Shown here: piece by piece, positions 42,207 to 50,931 of the stretch
Position numbering within the stretch: position 1 is the first letter of the stretch
Layout of the letters: each line of letters opens with the position of its first letter
Assembly: GCA_016184365.1 (NCBI GenBank)
Contig: JACPCW010000087.1
Location: forward strand, 1-51,222
Length of the DNA stretch: 51,222 nt
Source: Candidatus Rokuibacteriota bacterium
GTDB taxonomy: Bacteria; Methylomirabilota; Methylomirabilia; Rokubacteriales; CSP1-6
Direction of reading: 5' to 3'
The notes under the pieces: model-generated
Databases searched by the model: none
What the model saw: only the letters and a program-made list of their open reading frames with translations
Told to the model about the DNA's origin: nothing
Position numbers and translations under genes: made by a program

Positions 42207-43726
42207 GCGGCACGGCCCGCCTGCTCGACGCCCTCGCGGTCGGGCTCGGCGCGCTCGTGCTCGCCATCCTCCTCACCGGCGGCTTCACCGTCGCCGGGGC
42301 GCGGCTCACCCGGCCGGAAGACGTCGTCGTCGCGCTCGCCATCCTGGCCGGCATCCGCGCGTTCCTCGTTCCGTACCGGCTGCCCGACGTGCGCCCGCAG
42401 CACGCGGTGATCGGCGGTGTCGTGGCGTACGTCGTGCTCATGGCGTTCGTCATGGTCACGCGCCACCAGGCGCTCCGCACGCATGCGCTCGATCTCGGCT
42501 ACTACGTGCAGCTCGTCTGGAACATGTCCCGGGGATACGGCGCGTACGTGACGCTGCCGCCGATGCACGCCTGGGGCGATCACTTCTCGCCCGTGTTCTA
42601 CCTGTTCGCGCCGATCGCGTGGATCGCGCCGGGCGCCGCGGCGCTGCTGATCGCGCAGACGCTGATCCTCGCGGTCGGTGCGTTCGCCGTGTACCAGTTC
42701 GGCTGGCTGCGTCTCAAGGACGACGGGCACGCCGCGGCGTTCGCCCTGCTGTATCTGCTGAACCCGTCCATGCACGGCGTGAACATTCGCGACATCCATC
42801 CCCAGGCCTTCGCGATCGCGCTGGTGCCGGCCGCCGCGCTGGCGTTCGATCGACGGCGCTACCTGCTGTGCGCCCTCGCGCTGGCCCTGACGCTGGCGGG
42901 ACGGGAGGACGCGGCCGTCGTCGGCGTCGGCTTCGGCGTGTGGATGGCGGTCGCGCGCGCCCGATGGCTGGCCGGCGCCGGTGTCGCCGTCGCGAGCGTC
43001 GCCGTGCTGCTGATCGACGTCACGTTCGTGATGCCGTACTTCCGCGGCGCGCCGTATCCGCACCTCGGCCGCTACGCCTGGCTCGGCGCGTCCCTCGGCC
43101 AGATCCTCGGCGCGCTCGTTCTCGAGCCGTGGGTGTGGCTGCCCGTCGCGTTCGCGCCCGCGAAGCTGCTCTATCTCGTCGCGATGCTCGCGCCGCTCGG
43201 CTTCCTGCCGTTGCTCGCGCCCCGGGCGCTCGCGGCGGTCGGGCCGCCCCTCGCGATGAATCTGCTGTCCGTCGACTCCGTGCTCTTCCATCACCGCACC
43301 CAGTACCAGTCGTTCGTGCTGCCGTTTCTGATCCTCGCGGCCGTGGAAGGATGTCGCCGGCTCAGCGCGCCGGTGTCACGGACCAGATCACCGGTCTCGG
43401 CGACGACCGTCATCGCGTTCGGCTTCGTCGTCAGCGTCGTGCTCGCCTCGCGGACCGTGAACGATCTGGCCGTCACCCGCTGGCTGCTGGCGCCGGAGCA
43501 CCGCGCCGCCTACCGCCTCATGGAGCAGATCCCGGGCGGCGTGCCGGTGAGCGTCAACGAACGCTTCGTGCCGCATCTCGCCACGCGGCGCGAGATTCAC
43601 ATCTTCCCGGCAGGGCTGCCGGCGAGCGAATTCATCCTGGATCTCTCGACCGTGGGGTCGAACGTCCCGCCGACGTATCGCAAGGTGATCAGCGAGGGAC
43701 CGTGGACGCTCTGGAGGAGGTCGTGA
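42203..43726 (+). CDS. DUF2079 polytopic membrane protein
   Basis: 507 aa with many membrane segments. DUF2079 features: RHQALRTHALDLGYYVQLVW near the start, MHAWGDHFSPVFYLFAPI, NIRDIHPQAFAI. Related to membrane glycosyltransferases of the GT-C type; the acceptor is unknown. Last gene of the glycan cluster, 3 bp from the convergent SnoaL-like gene. Confidence 0.8.
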   Translation: MSGTARLLDALAVGLGALVLAILLTGGFTVAGARLTRPEDVVVALAILAGIRAFLVPYRLPDVRPQHAVIGGVVAYVVLMAFVMVTRHQALRTHALDLGYYVQLVWNMSRGYGAYVTLPPMHAWGDHFSPVFYLFAPIAWIAPGAAALLIAQTLILAVGAFAVYQFGWLRLKDDGHAAAFALLYLLNPSMHGVNIRDIHPQAFAIALVPAAALAFDRRRYLLCALALALTLAGREDAAVVGVGFGVWMAVARARWLAGAGVAVASVAVLLIDVTFVMPYFRGAPYPHLGRYAWLGASLGQILGALVLEPWVWLPVAFAPAKLLYLVAMLAPLGFLPLLAPRALAAVGPPLAMNLLSVDSVLFHHRTQYQSFVLPFLILAAVEGCRRLSAPVSRTRSPVSATTVIAFGFVVSVVLASRTVNDLAVTRWLLAPEHRAAYRLMEQIPGGVPVSVNERFVPHLATRREIHIFPAGLPASEFILDLSTVGSNVPPTYRKVISEGPWTLWRRS

Positions 43727-43729
43727 GCG

Positions 43730-44140
43730 CTACGCCGGCTCGGACGACGCGGTCAGCACGTGCGACGCGTGGTGGTGGACGAGCCGCCAGCCGTCGGCGC
43801 CACGCTCGAACAGGTTCGTCGCGAGCACGGACGTCACCGAGATCCGGCCCTGCACGGACTGGAGAATGTTCTCGGTGCACGTGACCCATGCGAGCGATCC
43901 CGTCGCGACCGTCGAGACGTCGCCGATCGTGAACCGCATCTCGGCCGTGTTCTCGAAGATCGCGCGCCAGGAATCGCGCACCGCGTCCCAGCCGACCAGC
44001 AGCGGCCAGCCCGGGTGCACGCACTTGACGTACTCCGTGTGGGCCCAGACCGCGTCCATCCGCGCGAGGTCCAGCGCCTCGAACGCCTGATAGAACTGCT
44101 CGTTCGCAGCCTCGACCTCGGGATGGGTCCGGTCACCCAT
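43730..44140 (-). CDS. SnoaL-like (NTF2-fold) protein
   Basis: 136 aa. Pattern of the SnoaL_3 group: VEAANEQFYQAFEALDLARM near the start, WAHTEYVKCVHPGWPLLVGW, FENTAEMRFTIGDV, and a His-rich end (LVHHHASHV). Usually small-molecule isomerase-like or binding proteins. Second gene after the Rieske protein, 17 nt apart. Confidence 0.75.
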   Translation of the reverse strand: MGDRTHPEVEAANEQFYQAFEALDLARMDAVWAHTEYVKCVHPGWPLLVGWDAVRDSWRAIFENTAEMRFTIGDVSTVATGSLAWVTCTENILQSVQGRISVTSVLATNLFERGADGWRLVHHHASHVLTASSEPA

Positions 44141-44157
44141 CGCTCAGCGACGGAGCC

Positions 44158-44502
44158 TCACGGAACACGCACGACGACGCGGTCGCCGTCGCGCTGCACC
44201 GTCAGGGGCGTGAGGCGGTCGCCCGCGCACGGTCCGCCGAGGCAGCGCCCCGTCGCCGGCTCGAAGATCGCACCATGCGTCGAGCACACGATCTCGCGGC
44301 CGTCGTCGGAGAGAAATTCGTTCGGAAACAGATCGAGCGGCGTGCCGACGTGGGGACAGCGGTTGACGTATGCGCGGTATCCGTCGCGCGCGTGCACGAG
44401 GAACGCGTCGACGACGCGACCGTCACGGACGAGGCGAAGCGTGGCGGTGGTATCCGGCGGAACATCGGACGCCGCGCAGCTCCACTCGGCGGAGGGCGTC
44501 AT
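44158..44502 (-). CDS. Rieske 2Fe-2S ferredoxin-like protein
   Basis: 114 aa. The Rieske motif is present as CPHVGTPLDLF and CSTHGAIFEPATG (CxH ... CxxH). Small soluble electron carrier or subunit of an oxygenase. Start taken as the ATG at 44502, exactly 7 nt behind a TACCAT box; an in-frame ATG at 44511 overlaps that box. Confidence 0.87.
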   Translation of the reverse strand: MTPSAEWSCAASDVPPDTTATLRLVRDGRVVDAFLVHARDGYRAYVNRCPHVGTPLDLFPNEFLSDDGREIVCSTHGAIFEPATGRCLGGPCAGDRLTPLTVQRDGDRVVVRVP

Positions 44503-44509
44503 CGCGCGC

Positions 44510-44519
44510 ATGGTACCAT
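44510..44519. promoter_or_regulatory. Symmetric bidirectional -10 element
   Basis: ATGGTACCAT is a perfect palindrome that provides TACCAT on both strands. On each side exactly 7 nt separate the box from an ATG (44527 on plus, 44502 on minus). Both transcripts would be leaderless and their initiation mutually exclusive. Confidence 0.55.
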
Positions 44520-44526
44520 CACGCCC

Positions 44527-45462
44527 ATGTTGGCGATCGACGCGCGGGAGGTCGCCAAGACCTTCCGCGCGGGGCTGATCCGCCGGCGCGAAACTCCAGC
44601 CCTTCGCGGCGTGTCGCTCACCGTCGAGCGCGGTGCGGTCTTCGGTCTCCTCGGTCCGAACGGCGCCGGCAAGACGACGCTGCTGTCGATCCTCGCGACA
44701 CTGCTCACGCCGGATCGCGGCGAGGTGTACGTGCTCGGTCTCGACGTCCGCCGCGAGGCGGATGCCGTGCGTCGCCGGCTCAACATGGCGAGCGGCAACG
44801 CCTCCTTCCTCTGGAACCTGCGCATCCCGGAGATCCTCGCGTTCTACGGGCGGCTCTACGGTGTGCACGGCGCGACGCTGCGCCGGCGCGTCGACGAGCT
44901 CATTCACACGTGCGAGCTCGACGCGCATCGCCGGGTGCCGTACAACGAGCTCTCGACCGGGCTCAAGCAACGCCTCGCCCTCGCGAAGTCGCTGCTGAAC
45001 GAGCCGGAGCTGCTCTTCCTCGACGAGCCGACGCTCGGGCTCGATCCCGACGTCTCGGCGCGGCTGCGCCGCCACATCGCGTCGCTCCGCAGCGAGCGCG
45101 GCATGACGATCGTGCTCACGACCCATTACATGCGCGAGGCGGAAGAGCTGTGCGACGAGATCGCGTTCATCAAGGCGGGACAGATCCTCGCGCGCGGCAC
45201 CGCCGATCAGCTGAAGCGCCAGATCGCGATCGGTGACGTGATCGCCTTCCGTCTCGACCCCGGCGCCGGCGCGCGCCTCGGCGAGATGACGGGCGTGCTG
45301 CGCGCCACGCCGACCTCGGACGGCCTCGAGTGCACGGTCGACTCGGCGGAGAAGCGGCTGCCGGAGCTGCTGGCTGCGCTGCACGGCGAGGGCGCGACGG
45401 TGCGCGGTGTCGCCGTTCGTGAGCCGCAGCTCGAGGAGGTCTTCGTTGAACTGGCGCGGTGA
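44527..45462 (+). CDS. ABC transporter ATP-binding protein
   Basis: 311 aa. Walker A GPNGAGKTT, signature ELSTGLKQRL (LSTGLKQ variant of LSGGQ), Walker B LLFLDEPTLGLD, and H-loop TTHYM. Type associated with ABC-2 exporters (DrrA-like) of drugs, lipids or polysaccharide. Overlaps the permease gene by 17 nt. Confidence 0.9.
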   Translation: MLAIDAREVAKTFRAGLIRRRETPALRGVSLTVERGAVFGLLGPNGAGKTTLLSILATLLTPDRGEVYVLGLDVRREADAVRRRLNMASGNASFLWNLRIPEILAFYGRLYGVHGATLRRRVDELIHTCELDAHRRVPYNELSTGLKQRLALAKSLLNEPELLFLDEPTLGLDPDVSARLRRHIASLRSERGMTIVLTTHYMREAEELCDEIAFIKAGQILARGTADQLKRQIAIGDVIAFRLDPGAGARLGEMTGVLRATPTSDGLECTVDSAEKRLPELLAALHGEGATVRGVAVREPQLEEVFVELAR

Positions 45463-46240
45463 GCTCATCGCCGCCGGCGCGTTCGCCATCCGGAATCTGC
45501 AGATGGCGTCGCGCAACGTGTTCCTGATCTTCGAGCTGCTGTTCTGGCCCGTGGTCGGCGTGGTGCAGATCGGCCTCATGAGCCAGTTCCTCACGCTCTC
45601 CGCGGAAGAGAAGTCGTTCGTGCTGATCGGGCAGATGGCGTTCTCGATCGTCGGCACGTGTCAGCTCGACGTCGCATACTCGGTCCTCTACGACTTCTGG
45701 TCGAAGTCCATGAAGCACCACTTCCTCGCGCCGATCGGCATCCGGCATCTGACCGTCGGGTCGTGGGTCGTCGGCATCCTCCGCGGCACGGTCGTGTTCG
45801 GGCTCACCGGCGGGCTCGCGTGGTACGGGTTCGGGTTCAATCCCTTCGCCGCCGGCGTGATGCCAGTCGTCGCGCTCCTCGTCGGGTGCTATCTGACGGC
45901 CTGGATCGTCGGGGTGTTCGTCTGCGTGCTGATCCTCCTCTTCGGCGGCCGGGCCGAGACGGCGGCGTGGGCGAGCATCAACCTGGTGCTGGCGCTCGCC
46001 GGCATCTTCTATCCGGTGTCGCTGCTGCCATGGTGGGCGGCGGCAGTCGGCGCGGCGATTCCGCTGACGTATTTCCTGGATGCCTACCGCGCGCATTTCG
46101 GATTCACGGCGGAATTCGCGTTTCCGGTGGTCACGGGCCTGGTGCTGTCGGCACTGTACGTCGCGCTCTCGCACGTGACGCTGCACGCGGCAGTCAACCG
46201 CGCGCGCCGGACGGGACTGCTGCTGAAGATGTCGGAGTAA
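45446..46240 (+). CDS. ABC-2 type permease
   Basis: 264 aa with about six membrane segments and a C-terminal ABC-2 layout. TTG start at 45446 chosen because GAGGAGGT lies at ideal distance; the frame is open further upstream inside the ATPase gene. Forms an exporter with the preceding ATPase; the substrate is unknown. Confidence 0.82.
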   Translation: MNWRGELIAAGAFAIRNLQMASRNVFLIFELLFWPVVGVVQIGLMSQFLTLSAEEKSFVLIGQMAFSIVGTCQLDVAYSVLYDFWSKSMKHHFLAPIGIRHLTVGSWVVGILRGTVVFGLTGGLAWYGFGFNPFAAGVMPVVALLVGCYLTAWIVGVFVCVLILLFGGRAETAAWASINLVLALAGIFYPVSLLPWWAAAVGAAIPLTYFLDAYRAHFGFTAEFAFPVVTGLVLSALYVALSHVTLHAAVNRARRTGLLLKMSE

Positions 46241-46262
46241 ACGCGAGACGAGGGCGCCATGC

Positions 46263-46268
46263 TATCTT
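46263..46268 (+). promoter_or_regulatory. -10 box TATCTT, leaderless start for the NicO/UreH-type gene
   Basis: TATCTT ends 6 nt before the GTG start at 46275, with no space for a ribosome site. Confidence 0.45.
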
Positions 46269-46274
46269 CCCGCG

Positions 46275-47021
46275 GTGCCCGTCGATCCCGTCATCGCCGC
46301 AGCATTCCTCGGTCTCGTGCTCGGCCTCCAGCACGCCACGGATGCCGACCACCTCGTAGCCGTCGCCACCATCGTCAGCCGCGAGCGCCGCTTCGGCGAT
46401 GGCGCGCTCATCGGCGCGCTCTGGGGCATCGGGCACACCGCGACACTGACGCTGGCCGGCTTCGTGATCGTCACGCTCGACGTGCGCGTCGTCGATGGCG
46501 TCGCTCGCGGGCTCGAGCTCGCCGTCGCCCTGATGCTCGTGCTTCTCGGACTCATCCGGTTGCGCGACGCGTTCCGCGGGCTGGGCACGGTGGCAACGGA
46601 TCATCTCGTCGCCGACCACGATCACGGCGGGCGCGAGGTGCTGCACAGCCACAGCCACGCGCATGACGGCGCACCGCACCAGCATCCCCACGTCCATCCG
46701 TCGCGCCGTCTGCTCGACGCGCTCGCGAACCGGCGCGGCGTAGCGCTCCGGCCGTTCGGCATCGGCGCCGTGCATGGCCTCGCGGGGACGGCCGCGGTGT
46801 CCTTGCTCGTGCTGGCGACGACGCGGTCGCCGTGGGCTGCCGCGCTCTACCTCGGCCTGTTCGGAGTGGGAACGATCGTGGGGATGACGGCGCTGACGGC
46901 CGCGATGGCGTATCCCGTGAGCATCGCGCTCAGGTTCGAGCGTGCACGGCGCGCGCTCGGCGTCGCCGCGGGTTTCGCGTCAATCGCGTTCGGCGGAATC
47001 TACGGCTGGCGGCTCTTGTAG
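46275..47021 (+). CDS. Nickel/cobalt-type permease (NicO/UreH family)
   Basis: 248 aa, about six membrane segments. GLQHATDADHLVAV holds the HX4DH metal-transport signature, and a His-rich loop (HDHGGREVLHSHSHAHDG) lies between helices. Likely moves Ni or Co; some relatives act on other substrates. Followed 1 nt later by a two-hairpin repeat. Confidence 0.83.
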   Translation: MPVDPVIAAAFLGLVLGLQHATDADHLVAVATIVSRERRFGDGALIGALWGIGHTATLTLAGFVIVTLDVRVVDGVARGLELAVALMLVLLGLIRLRDAFRGLGTVATDHLVADHDHGGREVLHSHSHAHDGAPHQHPHVHPSRRLLDALANRRGVALRPFGIGAVHGLAGTAAVSLLVLATTRSPWAAALYLGLFGVGTIVGMTALTAAMAYPVSIALRFERARRALGVAAGFASIAFGGIYGWRLL

Positions 47022-47089
47022 ATGGGGGCCCCGACATGGCCCCCATACCCCCCGACGTTCGCCGGCCCCGGAGTGAATCCGGGGTCGGC
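47022..47089 (+). repeat. Two-hairpin repeat copy 8, between convergent genes
   Basis: Hairpin A: ATGGGGGCC (47022-47030), loop CCGACAT, GGCCCCCAT (47038-47046). Hairpin B from 47061: GCCG/CGGC plus CCCCGGA/TCCGGGG with one G-T pair and a small loop. It ends 2 nt before the stop codon of the transketolase C-half. Confidence 0.87.
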
Positions 47090-47090
47090 T

Positions 47091-48014
47091 CTACCTGCCC
47101 AGGAACTTCCGCACGCTCGACGCGATGCCGCCGGCATCGAGGCCGTGCTTCGCGTAGAGCGCCTTCGGTGATCCCGACTCGCCGAACCCGGTGACGCCGA
47201 GCCGGCGCAGCGGCGTCGGCATGACCTCCGACAGCAATTCGGCTACCGCGCCTCCGAGCCCGCCGGCGACGCCGTGGTCCTCGATCGTGACGACGTGCCC
47301 CGTCTTGCCCGCCGAGCGCAGCAGCATCTCTTCGTCCATCGGCTTGATCGACGCGGCATTGAGGACCTCGGCGTTGATGCCGTCGCCGGCCAGCACCTTC
47401 GCGGCCTCGAGCGTGTTGAACACGGTCCCGCCGCTCGCGATGAGGGTCACGTCGTGTCCCGGCCGCAGCGTCGCCCACGTGCCGATCTCGAACCGATAGT
47501 CGGCGGGGGACACCGCTTCGAGGTTCTGGCGCGTCAGCCGCAGGTACACCGGCCCCTGATACTCCGCCGCCCAGGCGACGGCCTGCCTGGTCTCGAGTTC
47601 ATCCGCCGGCTGGACGATCGCGACGTTCGGGAGCGCGCGCATCATCGCGATGTCCTCGAGGCCCATCTGGCTGTAGCCGTCCTCGCCGATCGCGATCCCC
47701 GCGTGCGTGCCGACCAACTTCAGATTCGCGTTGGTGTATGCGACCGAGATGCGAATGGTCTCGAAGCGGCCGATGAGGAAGCACGCGAACGAGGCGACGA
47801 ACGGGACCCAGCCGGCGAGTGCGAGCCCGGCGCCGATGCCGATCATGTTCGACTCGGCGATCCCGACGTTGAAGGCGCGATCCGGAAACTTCTTCGCGAA
47901 CGCGCCCGTCATCGTCGACTTCGAGAGATCGGCGTCGAGTGCCAGGATCTTCGGGTTCCGGGCGCCCAGGTCCACGATCGCTTCGCCGAACGCGGCACGG
48001 CTGGCTTTGGCCAT
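47091..48014 (-). CDS. Transketolase, C-terminal subunit
   Basis: 307 aa. Pyrimidine-binding and C-terminal domains: LALDADLSKSTMTGAFAKKF, FNVGIAESNMIGIGAGLA (catalytic Glu), GEDGYSQMGLEDIAMMRALP. With the N-half encoded just upstream it forms a split transketolase or a DXPS-like enzyme. No separate promoter is seen. Confidence 0.88.
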   Translation of the reverse strand: MAKASRAAFGEAIVDLGARNPKILALDADLSKSTMTGAFAKKFPDRAFNVGIAESNMIGIGAGLALAGWVPFVASFACFLIGRFETIRISVAYTNANLKLVGTHAGIAIGEDGYSQMGLEDIAMMRALPNVAIVQPADELETRQAVAWAAEYQGPVYLRLTRQNLEAVSPADYRFEIGTWATLRPGHDVTLIASGGTVFNTLEAAKVLAGDGINAEVLNAASIKPMDEEMLLRSAGKTGHVVTIEDHGVAGGLGGAVAELLSEVMPTPLRRLGVTGFGESGSPKALYAKHGLDAGGIASSVRKFLGR

Positions 48015-48023
48015 GGATTCCCC

Positions 48024-48932
48024 CTACGCGAGCTGACGAAGCTCGTCCACGAGCCTGCGCGTCGCCGCGTCCGCTGCGACGTGCGCGTCCCACTTGTCGG
48101 CCGGTACGCCGAGAATCTCGCGAATCGCTTCGATGGCCTCGGCCGGCTTCGGCGACTTGCCGTGCCATCCGGGGTCGTTTTCCATGAACGACACGCCCTT
48201 GCCCTTCACGGTGTGCGCGACGATCAGGCTCGGTCCGCCCTTGACCGCTTCCGCCTGGTCGAGCGCTTTCGCGATCTGGTCGAGGTCGTGACCGTCGATC
48301 TCGGTCACGGCCCAGCCGAACGCCTTCCACTTGTCGACGACCGGCTCGAGATCGAGCACCTTCGCAACGAAGTCGTCGAGCTGGATCTTGTTGTAGTCGA
48401 GGATCACGACGAGGTTGTCGAGCGGATACCGCGGCTGCCCGAGCTTCGGCGCCGACATCGCGGCTTCCCAGACCTGGCCTTCCTGGATCTCGCCGTCGCC
48501 GAGGATCGTGTAGACGCGCGCCGGCGATCCCGACATGCGAAGGCCGAGCGCGCTGCCGACGGCGACGGAGAGGCCCTGGCCGAGCGAACCCGTCGCGGCC
48601 TCGATACCCGGGAGCGCCGTGCGATCCGGATGGCCCTGGAGCGGGCTGCCGAGCTTGCGCAGCGTCGGCAGCTTCGCGGCATCGAAGTAGCCGGACTTCG
48701 CCATGACGGCGTAGAGCGCGGGGACGGCGTGGCCCTTCGACAGGATCACGCGGTCGCGATCCGCCCAGTCCGGACGCTTCGGATCGTGACGCAGGCGCGA
48801 GAAGAACACGGACACGAGCACGTCGATGACCGACAGCGAGCCGCCCGGGTGGCCGGAGCCGGCGTGCGTCAGCATGCGGACGATCTCGACGCGGCACTCG
48901 CGAGCGATGGCGGACAGACGGGGATCGGCCAT
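48024..48932 (-). CDS. Transketolase, N-terminal subunit
   Basis: 302 aa. Thiamine pyrophosphate domain: THAGSGHPGGSLSVID, SKGHAVPALYA, GSLGQGLSVAVGSALGLR, GDGEIQEGQVWEAAM, LDYNKIQ. The ATG shares a base with the tldE-like stop (TGATG), so it is coupled to the TldE/rhodanese operon. 9 nt before the C-half. Confidence 0.9.
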   Translation of the reverse strand: MADPRLSAIARECRVEIVRMLTHAGSGHPGGSLSVIDVLVSVFFSRLRHDPKRPDWADRDRVILSKGHAVPALYAVMAKSGYFDAAKLPTLRKLGSPLQGHPDRTALPGIEAATGSLGQGLSVAVGSALGLRMSGSPARVYTILGDGEIQEGQVWEAAMSAPKLGQPRYPLDNLVVILDYNKIQLDDFVAKVLDLEPVVDKWKAFGWAVTEIDGHDLDQIAKALDQAEAVKGGPSLIVAHTVKGKGVSFMENDPGWHGKSPKPAEAIEAIREILGVPADKWDAHVAADAATRRLVDELRQLA

Positions 48933-50488
48933 CAGCGGATGTCCTCCATGAAGCCTGCGATCGATTCGACGCGGACGCCGCGGACGGCGATCTCGGGGGC
49001 GTAGACGACTTCGTCCGCCGCCCACACGATCGTGCCTCGCGGCCTTTCGGTCACGCCGATGACGTTCTCGAGGATGTTGGTGATGTTGTCGTCGATGCGG
49101 ATGACGTTCGCCCTGAGCGGCGCCGCGATCCGACCGTCGCGGATGATATACGAGTCGCCGACGACCGTACAGGTGAAATCGCCCGCGCGGAGTCCGTTGA
49201 TCGGGTACGTGTACCAGATGCGCCCGACGTACAGTCCGTCGCCGACGTCGCGCAGCAGCTGTTCGCGCGACACCGCGTCGCGACCTTCCACGACCACGTT
49301 CGACGCCGAGATGCCGGGCTGCATGTCGAACTGCCGCCCGGCGCCGCCGAAGCGGAAGCCGTTGCGCGGCACGAGGGCGGCACGCGCGGCCTCGCCCGAC
49401 GCGCCGAGCTTCGTCGCGACGCCGGCATCGCGCACGAGCCGTTCGGTCTCGTACCAGGACGACAGGCAGCCGACGAAGACGCCGTCGCGGATCAGCTCGG
49501 TTCGTCCCGTCGGCAACCCTTCGCACGTGATGCCCTTCGAGCCCATGAACCGGGGCCGCGCGCCGTCGTCGTACACGCTGAGCCGCGGCGATGCGACGCG
49601 CTGGCCGAGCTTGCCGAGGAACGGCGTGCTGGACGCGTAGAACGACGGCGACGTACAGGCCGGAACGATCAGGTTGTTCGCGAGGTCGGCGACCGGCTGC
49701 GGACCGAAGACGACCGCGTAGCGTCCGGACGCGACGCGCTCGCCGCCGATCGCGGCGATGGCGTTCTGCGCGGCCTCGGATCCGGCCTCGTCGGTGAGGT
49801 CGTCGAGCCGCGTGCCCGTCGACCAGCCGGAGCCCTTCGCACCCTGCGCCTCGACCATCGCCGTGACGAACGCGGTGATCAGCGTCGTCTCGTCGGTCTG
49901 CGCGTCGGGCATCGCGGTCGAGGCGATCGCGATGCGCTCCTGCACCACGGTGACGTCGCCGCCGACGATGATGCCGAGCTTGCGCAGCCCGTGGTCCGAG
50001 CCGGCGAGCTCCGCGAGCGCGCTCGAGGCCTGGAACGTCCGGAGCGCGCCGCCGACGACGTTCCATCCCGCATCGACGAGCGCCTCGTCGCCGAGCGTCA
50101 TGAGGGCGGGGTCGTGGTAATCGCGCAGTCGACGCGCGCCCGGCGCAGGACGGGGAAGCGACACGAACTCCGGATCCACGACGGCCGCTCTGCGGGCCTT
50201 GTCGAGCGCGCGGCGCGCGCCCGGCGCCCCGAGATCCGACGGCTCGCTGCCGAACCCGATCGCGCGACCGGCCGGCGTGTCGAACACCGCCTGGATCCCG
50301 AGCCCCCATGCCTCCGCCGACTTCGGCTCTTCGACGCCGTTCGACGGAATGTGCGAGGTGTAGTTGAGCCGCGTGAGCAGCATCGCGTTCGCGGCGACGA
50401 AGACTTCCGCCTCGAGCAGGCCCGGCTCGCGGCGGGTGAGCTCGAGCGCTTCGCGGGCGGCGCGCGCGAGCTCGCCGGCGCCGATCAT
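48932..50488 (-). CDS. Second TldE/PmbA-like protein
   Basis: 518 aa, longer than the tldE at 29.5 kb and clearly diverged. TldE features: FMGSKGITCEGLPTGRTELI, DMQPGISASNVVVEGRD, VGRIWYTYPINGLRAGDFTC. No HExxxH. 20 nt behind the Sec-rhodanese gene and coupled to transketolase. Confidence 0.82.
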   Translation of the reverse strand: MIGAGELARAAREALELTRREPGLLEAEVFVAANAMLLTRLNYTSHIPSNGVEEPKSAEAWGLGIQAVFDTPAGRAIGFGSEPSDLGAPGARRALDKARRAAVVDPEFVSLPRPAPGARRLRDYHDPALMTLGDEALVDAGWNVVGGALRTFQASSALAELAGSDHGLRKLGIIVGGDVTVVQERIAIASTAMPDAQTDETTLITAFVTAMVEAQGAKGSGWSTGTRLDDLTDEAGSEAAQNAIAAIGGERVASGRYAVVFGPQPVADLANNLIVPACTSPSFYASSTPFLGKLGQRVASPRLSVYDDGARPRFMGSKGITCEGLPTGRTELIRDGVFVGCLSSWYETERLVRDAGVATKLGASGEAARAALVPRNGFRFGGAGRQFDMQPGISASNVVVEGRDAVSREQLLRDVGDGLYVGRIWYTYPINGLRAGDFTCTVVGDSYIIRDGRIAAPLRANVIRIDDNITNILENVIGVTERPRGTIVWAADEVVYAPEIAVRGVRVESIAGFMEDIR

Positions 50489-50508
50489 TTACAGACTCGC
50501 CCTGCCAT

Positions 50509-50931
50509 CTAGTGCTGCGGCTTCGCGCCGGGCTGCGTCCCGGCGACGGGATAGCCCCTGTCGACCCAGCCCGGCAGCCCTTCGTCGAGCACCTTGTGGT
50601 TCTTCCAGCCCAGCGCCGACAGCACGTGGCTCGCCCCCCGGGCCAGCGCGTGCGGACAGGTTCAGTAGAAGACGACGAGCGTCGTGCGGCTGATCTCGTA
50701 CGCGCGATCCGGCACGATGCGGAGCGGCATCGAGCGCGCGCCCTTGATGTGCTGTCGCACGTACTCGTCCCACTTGCGGACGTCGATGATGTCGGCGGCG
50801 CCGCCGCGGTCGAGATGCGCCTTGAGCTCGTCGACGGAGATGAACGAGACCGGATGGTCCGGCGGCGCCGCCGGCGCGGCGCCCAGCAGGACGAACGCCG
50901 CGGCCAGCGTCGATGCGACGAGCGCCCTCAT
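50509..50931 (-). CDS. Secreted rhodanese-like selenoprotein, in-frame TGA at Sec90
   Basis: A 141-codon frame with one internal TGA (50662-50664), then 50 more codons to TAG. The N-terminal signal ends near LLGAAPAAP. Rhodanese features before the TGA: DVRKWDEYVRQHIKGARSMP and TTLVVFY. After it: TCPHALARGASHVLSALGWK, then VLDEGLPGWVDRGYPV. In rhodaneses VVFYC carries the catalytic Cys, and TGA stands exactly there. The homology and normal family length continue past the TGA, so Sec insertion is the simplest reading. The ATG overlaps the stop of the second tldD by 3 nt (ATGA context). Confidence 0.85.
50626..50649 (-). promoter_or_regulatory. SECIS-like hairpin of the rhodanese gene
   Basis: Downstream of the UGA the minus-strand RNA can fold GCU-G-GCCC, loop GGG, GGGC-G-AGC, with one internal G-G mismatch. 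The apical loop begins with G and lies about 23-25 nt after the UGA, within the usual range for bacterial SECIS elements. It is less fdhF-like than the OsmC hairpin. Confidence 0.5.
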
